Shown here piece by piece: positions 11,001-17,022 of a stretch of 41,646 bases of DNA. The notes beneath the pieces are model-generated. The model did not search any database. It had not been told where the DNA came from and saw only the letters and a program-made list of their open reading frames with translations. The DNA lies in the NCBI GenBank assembly GCA_945920825.1, contig CAMEKD010000003.1:1-41646 (forward strand), written 5' to 3'. Each line of letters begins with the position of its first letter. Position 1 is the stretch's first letter. The DNA is from an uncultured Anaeroplasma sp. (lineage in GTDB: Bacteria; Bacillota_I; Bacilli_A; Acholeplasmatales; Anaeroplasmataceae). The position numbers were made by a program, and so were the translations under genes.

Positions 11001-11747
11001 TTCTTGAACATCTGAAGAAACAATCTGCCAATTGGAATTGATTTTCATCTCATAATGGATATATGAAAATTCTGGTATAATGGATGAATTCGCATTGGTT
11101 AATACTTCTCTTCTATACCAGAAGGGTGCCTTATTTCCATCAGGATCCAAATCAAAATATAGGGTATAGGTACCATCTTGGTTATCCACCATTTTCATTT
11201 CTTCCTTATGGATATAGGTATCACTACAAATGATATAGCCTGTGGCTTGGAAGGGAAGCCATCCATAACGTTGGATAAGTGTTTTGTAGGAAACACATTC
11301 AGGCTCAGAGGTAATCCATGTTGCCGTATCACCACTGATGCTTGTAGCATCTCTTACTAAAACCTTATCCTTCATAAAATATCTTTGTTTTGCTGTAGAT
11401 ATAAGGCCTGATGAAATCATTGTAACCATAGCCTTACCATCATGAACAACTCTTTTATTATAAATCTGCTGAGTTGCAATGGATGCTTGAGCAGTACCTG
11501 TAGTTAATGAATAGAATTCATTCGTATGGGCAATAGTCCAAAGGGCATATGCAACATTTTCCTCAACGGAATGCTCGCTTGGGTTTGTGCCATCCTTTGG
11601 TGCCTCAAGTAGTGTCGATTCAAAATCTGCTTCGGAATCCTCAATGGTCGCAGGGCCTTGATTTAAGGCAAAAATAAAATAACCTCCTACACCTAAGAGA
11701 ACTGTTGTTAATAATATAATTATTGTAATAATTATCTTTTTTTTCAT
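5049..11747 (-). CDS. Giant repeat-built cell-surface protein (2232 aa)
   Basis: The N-terminus is a membrane anchor or uncleaved signal (KKKIIITIIILLTTVLLGVG, then a glycine-rich end). A unique domain covers residues 30-290. From about 300 to 1650 there are repeats of ~187 residues with recurring patterns: a strand pair near YQDLSIHADGNLDF, a DLYYLEDILYFDL-like segment, then a KIS-DL-type helix start. Equivalent points lie near residues 336, 516, 707, 891, 1077 and 1271, with a diverged copy near 1525. Residues 1755-1900 hold two InlB B-repeat-like modules, each ending LYAKWE. Residues 2115-2170 look like a BspA-type leucine-rich repeat (IIGDNAFKNCKNLTSVYF). There is no LPXTG motif or C-terminal helix, so attachment is by the N-terminus. 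An adhesin, glycan-binding or scaffold role is inference. The gene has its own consensus promoter and a strong terminator. Confidence 0.85.
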   Translation of the reverse strand: MKKKIIITIIILLTTVLLGVGGYFIFALNQGPATIEDSEADFESTLLEAPKDGTNPSEHSVEENVAYALWTIAHTNEFYSLTTGTAQASIATQQIYNKRVVHDGKAMVTMISSGLISTAKQRYFMKDKVLVRDATSISGDTATWITSEPECVSYKTLIQRYGWLPFQATGYIICSDTYIHKEEMKMVDNQDGTYTLYFDLDPDGNKAPFWYRREVLTNANSSIIPEFSYIHYEMKINSNWQIVSSDVQETYKVKSMGVEAITKTNCHEEFFYENVAFDEEPYNYFESYAYLSVLDDEENPMENTADPMSIIVESLQNSDKSNKTLELDIAGDGFKKNGLVALNISDLTKVKLYADFGDLYVEYTDNIYISIGGIKVKTNVKDLMNIISQITDELPKSDSDGSSLDVNKILEDLSKSILVLDGENVSIDTNLDILGIKLSIHFDIKRVEDTYALKSAYANVDLFGTKVELSIKESNKKISPKSHNDFMDLANLEFIACDIASIIKNKSVDFNFILEYQDIKGTALGNISFEDGIHVDMNVEVSYKNKSISMDLYYFNDVIYLSMMNANVKITTKDLLRFVQKYTNQTIDFSNDFDMASLLKTIFTIDYDSLLKELVIEEDSLDIAISLKQFVDSINEIKLSIQDSNKGFDGSISINDIKASLSLGDLGYNVREIKDSEYNYLVYLEGFIDDILIICKNKKLKVSLDMVYQDLSIHADGNLDFNEKLKANMAIDFDYKNKNIHIDLYYLEDILYFDLEDIHLKISKDDLSKMIGLFMDSDMSLDSFLQMDFESIIDSLRITEEQFELDLNLNGILDSLSKVQIILKDSLDGLDLDISIKDLFDISLLVNDSYKDFELKEVEYQDLGMLYDFVAYLKDMMNNESILLHLEFNHDILNVQGDLQFSFKEEIALTSTIVASFKDLNISFNVSYFDHEKVLFIDLYNNHISIPVSLFITDATNITIKDILDILFDSDFISMIQAMVIHSNSFEMNMNLSNIDILNSFFNDLSYVDLSISLENGKINLTSNTFGISSSITYSMDKVIKREESYIDLSDMVSSVSELISWLSKESFRISLDGSVHISSIKMDLNGYIDLLLSDNQYDLSGYFHIEVSSTLHDIYFKYHMGILYLYYGDVIFGIDMNQPVEFLKDVFKALEIEMPKLTQDKLDSILNHLNIKSNGFDLDLSSLIDMITKITFIFTYNKDFDSFNLNIDSTELDIDGTIEKIDSYSITLPESYLNNEDIISLAKMVRRILNLIKNKAFNVHFDLDTIDNGSKHLNVLGDLSIFLDIPEGEKLSLDYISLGLNLAITEYDPNGGIKVIHRVELTFIDDMLYIIYGNNESNLESKIKFNLDKNSLLSTLASITSVFGIPLDFLKDYVDASLENVDFSQLTDLFKKDNKIIDVSKALKALEIYEDSIHFALSSNIISENIPESNWIEFDLISNDTTPLRLSIHGLYTDYVSDHEYTKMDVNEVMVSLDPAQILAPSSLDGYYDISDLDELVNGLLITGANKDYAIASTITLGLPVIADINVPIDARIRVLEDGSPLVYLHIDLTDITAAAKLIGLSKKNVYFYYQDGYVYIYRLDNDGTSYKLKITKEELFDDIIYYLLDFSLGMPKSILDKINSSSSNEEYVVDAGTVMNSYSYSNHRFDISLNMKSLTGNSNLGDLSLGLLLKNIAVYKKDDLTVQTAYALTEIVDFNFDLVSVINLSTSSLKLTNLEDIDGYTWFKNIEMEDVVSFISSYSYGTDLIYKNDSYYGKRNHTITFILNHGENQYFTGQYGTAILFPELEVVEDSSKYYLFKGWYKDKYLHELYLETSVGDSNITLYAKWEEVSYYNLNVHSISGDKNYSLYNGEDLSEYLNEKVYTDALGNSYIFKGYSLSLDGDFIDISSMPNHDLDLYAKWEIISYKVYIDDSYYMDLSSSTSLSLTQDYYLKANDIYFCFESTYLTYDVLAILYNEYVTFLDGVGYIYLYSDLSSLEDYYKVTLDYDYHKFKDKLYKAIVLPKHMDFSSSLLPNSIYNHMKINYWYNEEVEYHYGNIHEILHEDITLSSYYATYDYLSFGYDQSSGEELLSVTGFSYQESTSIRVILPKYVYIHNSYQILRSLLINVDSDNNKYTCFTGKENISSIVFNDGFRIIGDNAFKNCKNLTSVYFSSTVEAVASDAFYMNSKNEAKNIRFYFNTSSKVNKDKWLAYKGTFGTKYYYGEANGLGENLTSAFTTYSGRISDIVRTMI

Positions 11748-11783
11748 AATACTAACTCCTAAAGCAATTAACCCATCGTAGTA

Positions 11784-11812
11784 ATTATATTACTAATGTC
11801 TAAATATGTCAA
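11784..11812 (-). promoter_or_regulatory. Promoter of the giant surface-protein gene
   Basis: An exact sigma-A consensus on the minus strand: TTGACA (plus 11807-11812), 17 bases, TATAAT (plus 11784-11789). Confidence 0.82.
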
Positions 11813-11825
11813 ATTTAGTTGACAT
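11806..11825. promoter_or_regulatory. Inverted repeat over the -35 box, possible operator
   Basis: A perfect 7-bp inverted repeat, ATGTCAA-N6-TTGACAT, covers the -35 element of the giant-gene promoter. The position suits repressor binding. No regulator is encoded next to it. Confidence 0.4.
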
Positions 11826-11837
11826 TTTGAAAATGCA

Positions 11838-11863
11838 TAAGAAAAGGAGCTATCTAGCTCCTT
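11838..11863 (-). terminator. Terminator of the lipid kinase gene
   Basis: An 8-bp stem, AAGGAGCT / AGCTCCTT with a 4-base loop, is followed by TTTTCTTATG on the minus strand. It overlaps the stop codon. Confidence 0.78.
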
Positions 11864-12707
11864 ATGCTTCTACGGTATATGTAGTTACATTGGTTACAGT
11901 TTCACCATCAATTTGTAGTGCCATTGGATGTGTGAAGGTTACTGTAATCTTCTTTCCTGTAAGAATGGTAGACATTTTCTTATTCTTCACATGCTCGCCC
12001 TTAAAAATCTTAGGGAAAATCAATAAGGTACGTAATTTACCTGCGTTATGAATAACGCTTAAGGATAGTGTATCCCCAAGTCTATCTTGGCCTGGTGCAA
12101 TCTTCATTCCACCACCATAATATCTTCCATTCATGGCAGAGCATAGCCATACCTTTTTAAATTGATATTCCTTTCCATCAACTACTGCAGTAGCCATAGG
12201 GCACTTATATCCATGAAGCAAAAGCTTAATGGATAGGCTTGCATAATTGATATCCGTTTTGCCCTCAGCCTTCATTTTATCTGCAACCTCGCAAACCATT
12301 CCATCAATACCATAGCCAATTCCATTAATGTAATATCTTGTCATACCATTAACCGTAATTTTAGGTAATCTTTTAAAATAAGGGTTTAAATGAACAAGCT
12401 TTTGGTCAGGTGCTTCCTTTACATCCTCCAAAAAGTCATTGCCATTCCCACCTTTATAATAATATAAATCACAATCTACATTATAATTTTTAATATTATT
12501 CACGAAAACATTTAGGGTACCGTCTCCACCTAAAACTAAAACCTTATCCTCACTCTTTAAGCTTGGAAAGAATTCTTCAGGCTTATATTCTTCAAGATTA
12601 ACGGCGGTATATTCTTGAAATTCCTTATCGATATCAGATTTTGCTGCTTCAAAATTTTCCTTTCCCTTACCTGCACTTGCAAGAGGATTATATAATACAT
12701 AATTCAT
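11862..12707 (-). CDS. Diacylglycerol/lipid kinase family protein (YegS/DgkB-like)
   Basis: This 281-residue protein begins YVLYNPLASAGKG, the NP-x-(S/A)G-type start of the DAGK catalytic domain (residues about 1-125). The nucleotide-binding signature VLGGDGTLN follows, and then KGGNGNDFLEDV, a variant of the GTxND motif. The C-terminal beta domain has PGQDRLGDTLSLSVI. DgkB-type enzymes phosphorylate diacylglycerol to recycle it into phospholipid synthesis. The ORF-track start adds 48 residues that read through the upstream galM terminator. The ATG at 12707 has an AAAGGTGAG site just before it and starts at the family motif. Confidence 0.85.
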   Translation of the reverse strand: MNYVLYNPLASAGKGKENFEAAKSDIDKEFQEYTAVNLEEYKPEEFFPSLKSEDKVLVLGGDGTLNVFVNNIKNYNVDCDLYYYKGGNGNDFLEDVKEAPDQKLVHLNPYFKRLPKITVNGMTRYYINGIGYGIDGMVCEVADKMKAEGKTDINYASLSIKLLLHGYKCPMATAVVDGKEYQFKKVWLCSAMNGRYYGGGMKIAPGQDRLGDTLSLSVIHNAGKLRTLLIFPKIFKGEHVKNKKMSTILTGKKITVTFTHPMALQIDGETVTNVTTYTVEA

Positions 12708-12804
12708 AAAACTCACCTTTTCCTTCTCTATTTGTAAATAATTGTAGCACAAATTGATTAATTTATTACAAAAAATGTAAAAAATGCTTAACTTTTTTAT
12801 TGCA

Positions 12805-12833
12805 TAGAAAAAGTCAGGACATAAGCCTGACTT
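12805..12833 (-). terminator. Terminator of the aldose 1-epimerase gene
   Basis: An 8-bp stem, AAGTCAGG / CCTGACTT with a 7-base loop, is followed by TTTTCTATG on the minus strand, 4 bases after the stop codon. Confidence 0.8.
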
Positions 12834-12837
12834 CTGT

Positions 12838-13845
12838 TTAAATTTCTTCAAATGTATAGGAAATATATTCCTTATATTGCTCCTTTGGCTTTAATAATGC
12901 CTTATCTACATTTTCCATATTTATTCCATTAGGGATATATTGGCATTCTAAGGCAATGGCTTGATATTTCTTCTCGTGCTTACAATTCTCATATTCCATC
13001 TTGGTAGGATAATTATCCGTATAAACTACAACCGCTGGATAAGAGGTATGAATGGTAAGGCTTATACCTTCCTTCTTATTCTTTAGTTTTGCTGCAAATG
13101 AATCCTCTTCCTTTGTTTTTACAAAGAAATGATCATAACCAAAGGAGGTGTGATTTTGTAAATATGGATCCTCTATATATTTACCAATTTCATGTCCCTT
13201 TGTAAAATCCATTATAGGATTTACCTCACAAATGGATTTAGCAATAAGGTTCATATCTAAATCACCATAATATTTACAGCCTAAGGTCAAGATTTCATCT
13301 AAGACTACATCTTTACCACTCGATAATGTAAAATAAGCATGATTTGTTAAATTTACTATTGTTGTTTTGGAAGTATATGCTTCCATATCGAGTAATATTT
13401 TATCTATATTTTTATACACATGGTATGTAATCCTATAGGAAACATCTCCTGGTAGGTAGGATTCCTTCTCAAGGAATGTGAAGATAACATCTATAGATTC
13501 ATCCTCTTCCTTTATTTCATAATCAAAATTGGAAAATGAAATCCCCTTAGGTCCACCATGTAAGGAGTTCGTGCCATTCCAATTCTTTGGTAGATCATAA
13601 GTTCTTCCATCAATTTCACATGTAGCATCCTTGATTCTTCCTGAAAATCTACCAACAAGCTTTCCATAATACTGCTCATTATAATAGAATTCCTTATGAT
13701 TTATAGGTGTCATTATACGGTTTTTACCTTTATACACAATACGATAAAATGAAGCACCTAAAGTACATAGAGTCACCTCTAAATTTTTATCATTTTTAAT
13801 TTCAATGAAGGATACTTCCTCATCCTTTATAATTCTTTTATCCAT
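12838..13845 (-). CDS. galM: Aldose 1-epimerase (galactose mutarotase)
   Basis: This 335-residue enzyme interconverts alpha and beta anomers of galactose and related aldoses, feeding the Leloir pathway. The sequence shows the family landmarks: VGRFSGRIKD (substrate-binding Arg), NSLHGGPKGIS (NxLHGG motif), the catalytic His in LTNHAYFTLS, GYDHFF, and the conserved acid in ALECQYIPNG. Length is normal. GAGGAGG precedes the ATG. The gene is framed by terminators on both sides, so it is monocistronic. Together with the amylase and MalQ genes it fits sugar use from alpha-glucans and galactosides, though no gal operon is next to it. Confidence 0.92.
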   Translation of the reverse strand: MDKRIIKDEEVSFIEIKNDKNLEVTLCTLGASFYRIVYKGKNRIMTPINHKEFYYNEQYYGKLVGRFSGRIKDATCEIDGRTYDLPKNWNGTNSLHGGPKGISFSNFDYEIKEEDESIDVIFTFLEKESYLPGDVSYRITYHVYKNIDKILLDMEAYTSKTTIVNLTNHAYFTLSSGKDVVLDEILTLGCKYYGDLDMNLIAKSICEVNPIMDFTKGHEIGKYIEDPYLQNHTSFGYDHFFVKTKEEDSFAAKLKNKKEGISLTIHTSYPAVVVYTDNYPTKMEYENCKHEKKYQAIALECQYIPNGINMENVDKALLKPKEQYKEYISYTFEEI

Positions 13846-13858
13846 AGATACCTCCTCG

Positions 13859-13886
13859 AAAAATAAAAGGGAGTAAAACTCCCTTA
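13859..13886 (-). terminator. Terminator of the LCM-type methyltransferase gene
   Basis: An 8-bp stem, AAGGGAGT / ACTCCCTT with a 3-base loop, is followed by TTTATTTTTC on the minus strand, just before the galM ribosome binding site. Confidence 0.8.
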
Positions 13887-13895
13887 AATGATAAA

Positions 13896-14738
13896 TTAAT
13901 GACGTTTAAATGTCAACTCAACAAACTGTACTTCATTCTTAGAATCTAATGCCTTAACTGCCATTAAATTGATTAAACCAAGCTTGTTTGCCTTCTTTTT
14001 TGTGTAATAAGTGTATAATGGATGTCTCCAAATATCTGCAATTCTTACACTCCACTTTGAAATTTGTGCATCATCATCTACTGAGAAATAGAAGCCAGCA
14101 TTATTCTTAACCTCATCCTCATCGTATCTTGTCTTTAAAATTTTAGGTAAGCCATCTCTTGATGCAGCATCAAATACCATCATACCATCTGGGAAGTTTA
14201 CTGCAATATTTGCAACAATTCTCTTAACATCCTCACGCTTCATATAATGGAATAAATCTAATGCATAGAAGAAAATACCATCATCTCTTGTCCATTCGAT
14301 CTTTTCAAACCAAGAAAAATCATCCTCTAGGATATCCGCAATAATACCTTGCTCGCGGTCTCCCTTACCAACGGCTTCCTTTCTTGCGATTAAAACATCA
14401 CGTGTATCTACATTATATGCACGGCACTGACCATTATCAATTTGCTGGAATACAGTAGAAAATCCACAAGATAAATTAACAAAAATAGCCTTTGGATGAT
14501 CCCTTAAATATTTCTTAGCAACCTCTACGGTATTATACTCCGCAATTAATAATCTAGCAGCATCCATTTTACTAATCTTATCTGCATATTTTGCAGGCTT
14601 ATATGCATAATCCTCAAATAACTTTACACAGCCCTTATCCATGAAAACCTCAGGCCACCAATCTAGCGCAAGTTTTCTTGGATATAAACGCTCTAAGCAT
14701 TTTTCTTCAACGCTTCCCTTTTTAACTTCGTTAGCCAT
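13896..14738 (-). CDS. Class I SAM-dependent methyltransferase, LCM/O-methyltransferase family
   Basis: This 280-residue protein resembles the leucine carboxyl methyltransferase / PPM1-like family (also found in polyketide clusters). The N-terminal part has SKMDAARLLIAEYNTVEVAK. The SAM site VNLSCGFSTVF replaces the usual LGxGxDTxxFR. Next come the acidic residue region YNVDTRDVLIARKE and a central DGIFFYALDLFHYM strand where the active site opens. The substrate cannot be told: small-molecule carboxyl or hydroxyl O-methylation is typical of the family. TTTTGGAGGAAG precedes the ATG. It is monocistronic. Confidence 0.72.
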   Translation of the reverse strand: MANEVKKGSVEEKCLERLYPRKLALDWWPEVFMDKGCVKLFEDYAYKPAKYADKISKMDAARLLIAEYNTVEVAKKYLRDHPKAIFVNLSCGFSTVFQQIDNGQCRAYNVDTRDVLIARKEAVGKGDREQGIIADILEDDFSWFEKIEWTRDDGIFFYALDLFHYMKREDVKRIVANIAVNFPDGMMVFDAASRDGLPKILKTRYDEDEVKNNAGFYFSVDDDAQISKWSVRIADIWRHPLYTYYTKKKANKLGLINLMAVKALDSKNEVQFVELTFKRH

Positions 14739-14797
14739 ATTCTTCCTCCAAAAATAATAAAGAAATAGATATTTCTATCCCCTTTTTCATAAGAATT

Positions 14798-14826
14798 ATT
14801 ATAGCATAGTCATTAATGAAATTAAA
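14798..14826 (-). promoter_or_regulatory. Promoter of the LCM-type methyltransferase gene
   Basis: TATAAT at plus 14798-14803 (context GCTATAATA), with a weak -35 (TTTAAT) 17 bases away. Confidence 0.4.
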
Positions 14827-14892
14827 GCAAAAAATGAATAAAGTACGTATTTTTATATTTTTGTTTCATATTTCAAACAAAAAAATGAATTT

Positions 14893-15459
14893 TTATAAAA
14901 TTTCAACATGTCCTGTGCTTGTATGATAAATTCCACCTTTAATTAAAACATCCTTATATCTCTCATCCTTCTTTATTATGAGATTCTCAATTTTATGTAC
15001 CGTAGAGATTACATTTTTCTTACATGCAATATTTGGATTATTTTCATTTCCAATTGAATTTTTAATTTCATTTATGATTTTACCAACGAAGGAATCAGAT
15101 GCCCCCTCTAAGCTCGATTGAATTGCCCCACACTTTGTGTGTCCTAAAACTAAAACGAGCTTACAGCCTAGGTGATCTATTGCATATTCAATGGATCCAA
15201 GTCCAAAATCATCTAATACATTCCCTGCTTGACGAATGACAAATAAATCTCCAATGCCCTTCATAAATATTGCCTCAGGAATTACCCTTGAATCACTACA
15301 GGTAACAATCACTGCGAAGGGATTTTGACCATGGTGATGGGTATATATTCTTTTTTCTTTTGAAATATCCCCATGATTATGAATGGAATCCATATAATCC
15401 CTATTTCCTTCTTTTAGCCACTTAAGGGCAACATCACTTTCTATTATCTTATTTACCAT
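14893..15459 (-). CDS. Beta-class carbonic anhydrase
   Basis: This 188-residue enzyme hydrates CO2 to bicarbonate. Its zinc site is visible: CSDSR (Cys ligand and the Asp/Arg dyad) at about residue 55, and GHTKCGA (His and Cys ligands) at about residue 110. The first segment, LKEGNRDYM, and RQAGNVLDD are also typical. It supplies bicarbonate for carboxylation reactions and pH balance. It follows the terminator of the three small membrane-protein genes, which is only about 30 bases upstream. A TGGTAAAAT extended -10 lies within that gap, so it is probably transcribed on its own. Confidence 0.92.
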   Translation of the reverse strand: MVNKIIESDVALKWLKEGNRDYMDSIHNHGDISKEKRIYTHHHGQNPFAVIVTCSDSRVIPEAIFMKGIGDLFVIRQAGNVLDDFGLGSIEYAIDHLGCKLVLVLGHTKCGAIQSSLEGASDSFVGKIINEIKNSIGNENNPNIACKKNVISTVHKIENLIIKKDERYKDVLIKGGIYHTSTGHVEIL

Positions 15460-15485
15460 AACAATAACCTCTTTTTTCTATTTTA

Positions 15486-15517
15486 CCATAAAAAAAGAAC
15501 TAGCAAAACATTGCTAG
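15486..15517 (-). terminator. Terminator after the 52-aa membrane-protein triplet
   Basis: A 7-bp stem, CTAGCAA / TTGCTAG with a 4-base loop, is followed by TTCTTTTTTTATGG on the minus strand, about 30 bases after the third gene. Confidence 0.75.
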
Positions 15518-15548
15518 CCCTTTTCCAAAACAAAACACTCAAAACACT

Positions 15549-15707
15549 TTAAATATTTTTCTTTTCTGCAATTTTTTCTGCGATCTCGTAATCCTTAGAG
15601 TTGCACTTACCTGCACCAAGACCATTCATGTCAGATACAGCGTGATATAAATATACGATAACAGGTACTGCTAAAATTAATAATGCGAATGTTAAAATTG
15701 TATGCAT
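15549..15707 (-). CDS. 52-aa single-pass membrane protein, triplet member 3
   Basis: Found by reading the gap; it is too short for the ORF track. It encodes 52 residues. Residues 2-21 form a hydrophobic helix starting MHTILTFALL, followed by a short cap and a cytosolic-type tail, GAGKCNSKDYEIAEKIAEKK. Six of the tail positions around GKC and DY are the same in all three paralogues. AGGAGG precedes the ATG by 8 bases. It is the last gene of the three-gene operon and the one nearest the terminator. I do not recognise a family; a regulatory or subunit-type microprotein is possible. Three conserved full-length copies with ribosome binding sites make it very likely to be real. Confidence 0.85.
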   Translation of the reverse strand: MHTILTFALLILAVPVIVYLYHAVSDMNGLGAGKCNSKDYEIAEKIAEKKNI

Positions 15708-15748
15708 AATGAATTCCTCCTCATTTCGCTATAAATTATTAATTTAAA

Positions 15749-15907
15749 TTACTTATTTAACTTTGCTGCAATTTTATCTGCGATGTTGTAATCCTCTTCA
15801 TCACATTTTCCTGCTCCAAATCCTCTATAATCGGATAAGACAGTGAAGAGATATACTAAAACAATAGTCGCAAATGCAATTAATGCTAACATAATGAATG
15901 TGTTCAT
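15749..15907 (-). CDS. 52-aa single-pass membrane protein, triplet member 2
   Basis: It also encodes exactly 52 residues. The N-terminal hydrophobic helix starts MNTFIMLALIAF (residues 2-22), followed by SDYRGF and the tail GAGKCDEEDYNIADKIAAKL. AAAGGAGGGATT supplies the ribosome binding site. It lies 41 bases upstream of member 3 and 58 bases downstream of member 1. The single Cys at residue 35 is in the same place in all three proteins, and the tail can form an amphipathic helix ending in lysines. Function unknown. The tandem arrangement suggests duplication within the operon. Confidence 0.85.
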   Translation of the reverse strand: MNTFIMLALIAFATIVLVYLFTVLSDYRGFGAGKCDEEDYNIADKIAAKLNK

Positions 15908-15965
15908 CTTAATCCCTCCTTTTAGGTTCTTCTATATTTATAATTTTTTAATTCTTTTTTTCGTA

Positions 15966-16124
15966 TTAGTTATTCTTTCTTTGCGCGATCTTATCGGCAA
16001 GCTCATAATCAGCAGAACTACATTTACCTTTCGCGTTACCACCCATATCAGGTAATACGTTGGAAAGATAAGTAATGACTGCTATTACTAAAGCTACTAA
16101 TACAACTATAAGTAGTGTATTCAT
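15966..16124 (-). CDS. 52-aa single-pass membrane protein, triplet member 1
   Basis: First gene of the operon, encoding exactly 52 residues. A valine/leucine-rich helix (residues 3-20, starting MNTLLIVVLV) is followed by PDMGGN and the tail AKGKCSSADYELADKIAQRK. It is the most diverged copy: AKGKC instead of GAGKC and EL for EI or NI. TAGGAGGGATAAAG precedes the ATG. A TATAAT -10 lies 25 bases upstream, so this gene heads the transcript. With no charged residue before the helix and a lysine-rich tail, the C-terminus is predicted inside the cell. No family recognised. Confidence 0.85.
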   Translation of the reverse strand: MNTLLIVVLVALVIAVITYLSNVLPDMGGNAKGKCSSADYELADKIAQRKNN

Positions 16125-16148
16125 ATCTTTATCCCTCCTACAGCCTGT

Positions 16149-16176
16149 ATTATATACCTATATGGAAGAATGAAAA
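16149..16176 (-). promoter_or_regulatory. Promoter of the 52-aa triplet
   Basis: TATAAT (plus 16149-16154) with TTTTCA (plus 16171-16176) 16 bases away on the minus strand. Confidence 0.55.
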
Positions 16177-16240
16177 CATGTAACCATTTTCACAAAAACA
16201 TGAAAACTTTTTCATTTCATTTTCATAACGAAAAGTGTGA

Positions 16241-16292
16241 TTTTTGGCCTATTTTTATGATTTTTAACCGTTTTTATCGTTTTTTTACTTTT
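16241..16292. promoter_or_regulatory. Phased A/T tracts, predicted curved DNA
   Basis: T5-T7 runs start at 16241, 16252, 16261, 16271 and 16280, with a T4 run at 16289. The 9-11 base phase matches the helical turn, which gives intrinsic bending. The tract lies about 90-140 bases upstream of the 52-aa triplet promoter, in a gap that otherwise holds only AT-rich sequence. Confidence 0.55.
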
Positions 16293-16345
16293 CTTACATT
16301 GCTTTTACATTTCGTTTTAATATATTTTCATAAAATGTGCTGGTT

Positions 16346-16380
16346 GCAAAAAGAAAAAATGAGAGTCAGCCTCTCATTTT
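16346..16380 (-). terminator. Terminator of the 16379-16969 gene
   Basis: An 8-bp stem, AATGAGAG / CTCTCATT with loop TCAGC, is followed by TTTTCTTTTTGC on the minus strand. It overlaps the end of the gene. Confidence 0.8.
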
Positions 16381-16969
16381 ACCAATTCGGTATACATACC
16401 TTCTTTAGCATATCTAAAATTATCTTTGAAACAGTGATAATAGAACCATTATTTGCAATTAGGGCATCCTTAAGCTCCTTATTTCCTACATCGACATGAG
16501 GTGTGATGGTGTCATCCTTATCCTTTAAAAAGGTAGTTGCCATAGCATGCTTTGAAAAATGAACGGAATCACATGCAAATTTATACACCCTGCCAAAGCC
16601 AGGATAGGTATCATCTACTAATCTTTTCAAATAGCCATCACTCATGTTTTGTTCTTCACTTACCATATAGTTATTTACACGCTCGTTATTTTGAATCATA
16701 TCCATAACCTGCTTAAGTCCAAGCTCTATGACCGATTGTATTGCAAGACAATTATCACATAATAATCTTAATAAGGATATTTGAACAGTTATATTATATT
16801 TCCTCAAAGCATATTCTAAGGAATCTAATATATCCAAGGATTTCTTTATGATCATTCCTGCAAAAACTACTTCTCTTGTCAATGTATTCTTATAATATTT
16901 AACAAGTGCATCCATAAAGGATTGCATCTGTTGCATCATATCTTCTAACCTTTTTATTTCTTCATTCAT
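16379..16969 (-). CDS. Hypothetical helical cytosolic protein (196 aa)
   Basis: No signal peptide or membrane helix is evident. The sequence is mostly predicted helix, beginning with a heptad-like acidic/Met-rich stretch (EEIKRLEDMMQQMQ). A cysteine-containing LLRLLCDNCLA segment is near residue 80, and a conserved-looking TYPGFGRVYKFACDSVHFS segment is near residue 135. The layout is reminiscent of HEPN-like DUF5677-type proteins, but I cannot assign it. The ORF-track start is 63 codons further out and reads antisense-like sequence through the AEC terminator. The chosen ATG has GAGGTG 5 bases before it. It lies just downstream of the AEC transporter gene but is separated from it by a terminator. 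Confidence 0.7.
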   Translation of the reverse strand: MNEEIKRLEDMMQQMQSFMDALVKYYKNTLTREVVFAGMIIKKSLDILDSLEYALRKYNITVQISLLRLLCDNCLAIQSVIELGLKQVMDMIQNNERVNNYMVSEEQNMSDGYLKRLVDDTYPGFGRVYKFACDSVHFSKHAMATTFLKDKDDTITPHVDVGNKELKDALIANNGSIITVSKIILDMLKKVCIPNW

Positions 16970-16981
16970 ATTGCACCTCAA

Positions 16982-17016
16982 AAAATAAGCCGATTCCATT
17001 GTACCATGAAATCGGC
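16982..17016 (-). terminator. Terminator of the AEC transporter gene
   Basis: A 7-bp stem, GCCGATT / AATCGGC, is followed by TTATTTTTTG on the minus strand. It contains a TGGTACAAT sequence that could act as an extended -10 for the downstream gene. Confidence 0.72.
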
Positions 17017-17022
17017 ATATTT

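Noticed and set aside
12708-12851. N-terminal extension of the lipid kinase in the ORF track
   Set aside because: It reads through the galM terminator, has no ribosome binding site at its start, and the conserved NPLAS-type start with a good site lies at 12707.
15843-16055. 70-aa plus-strand ORF in the track
   Set aside because: It is antisense to two of the three conserved 52-aa genes, which have ribosome binding sites and paralogous conservation.
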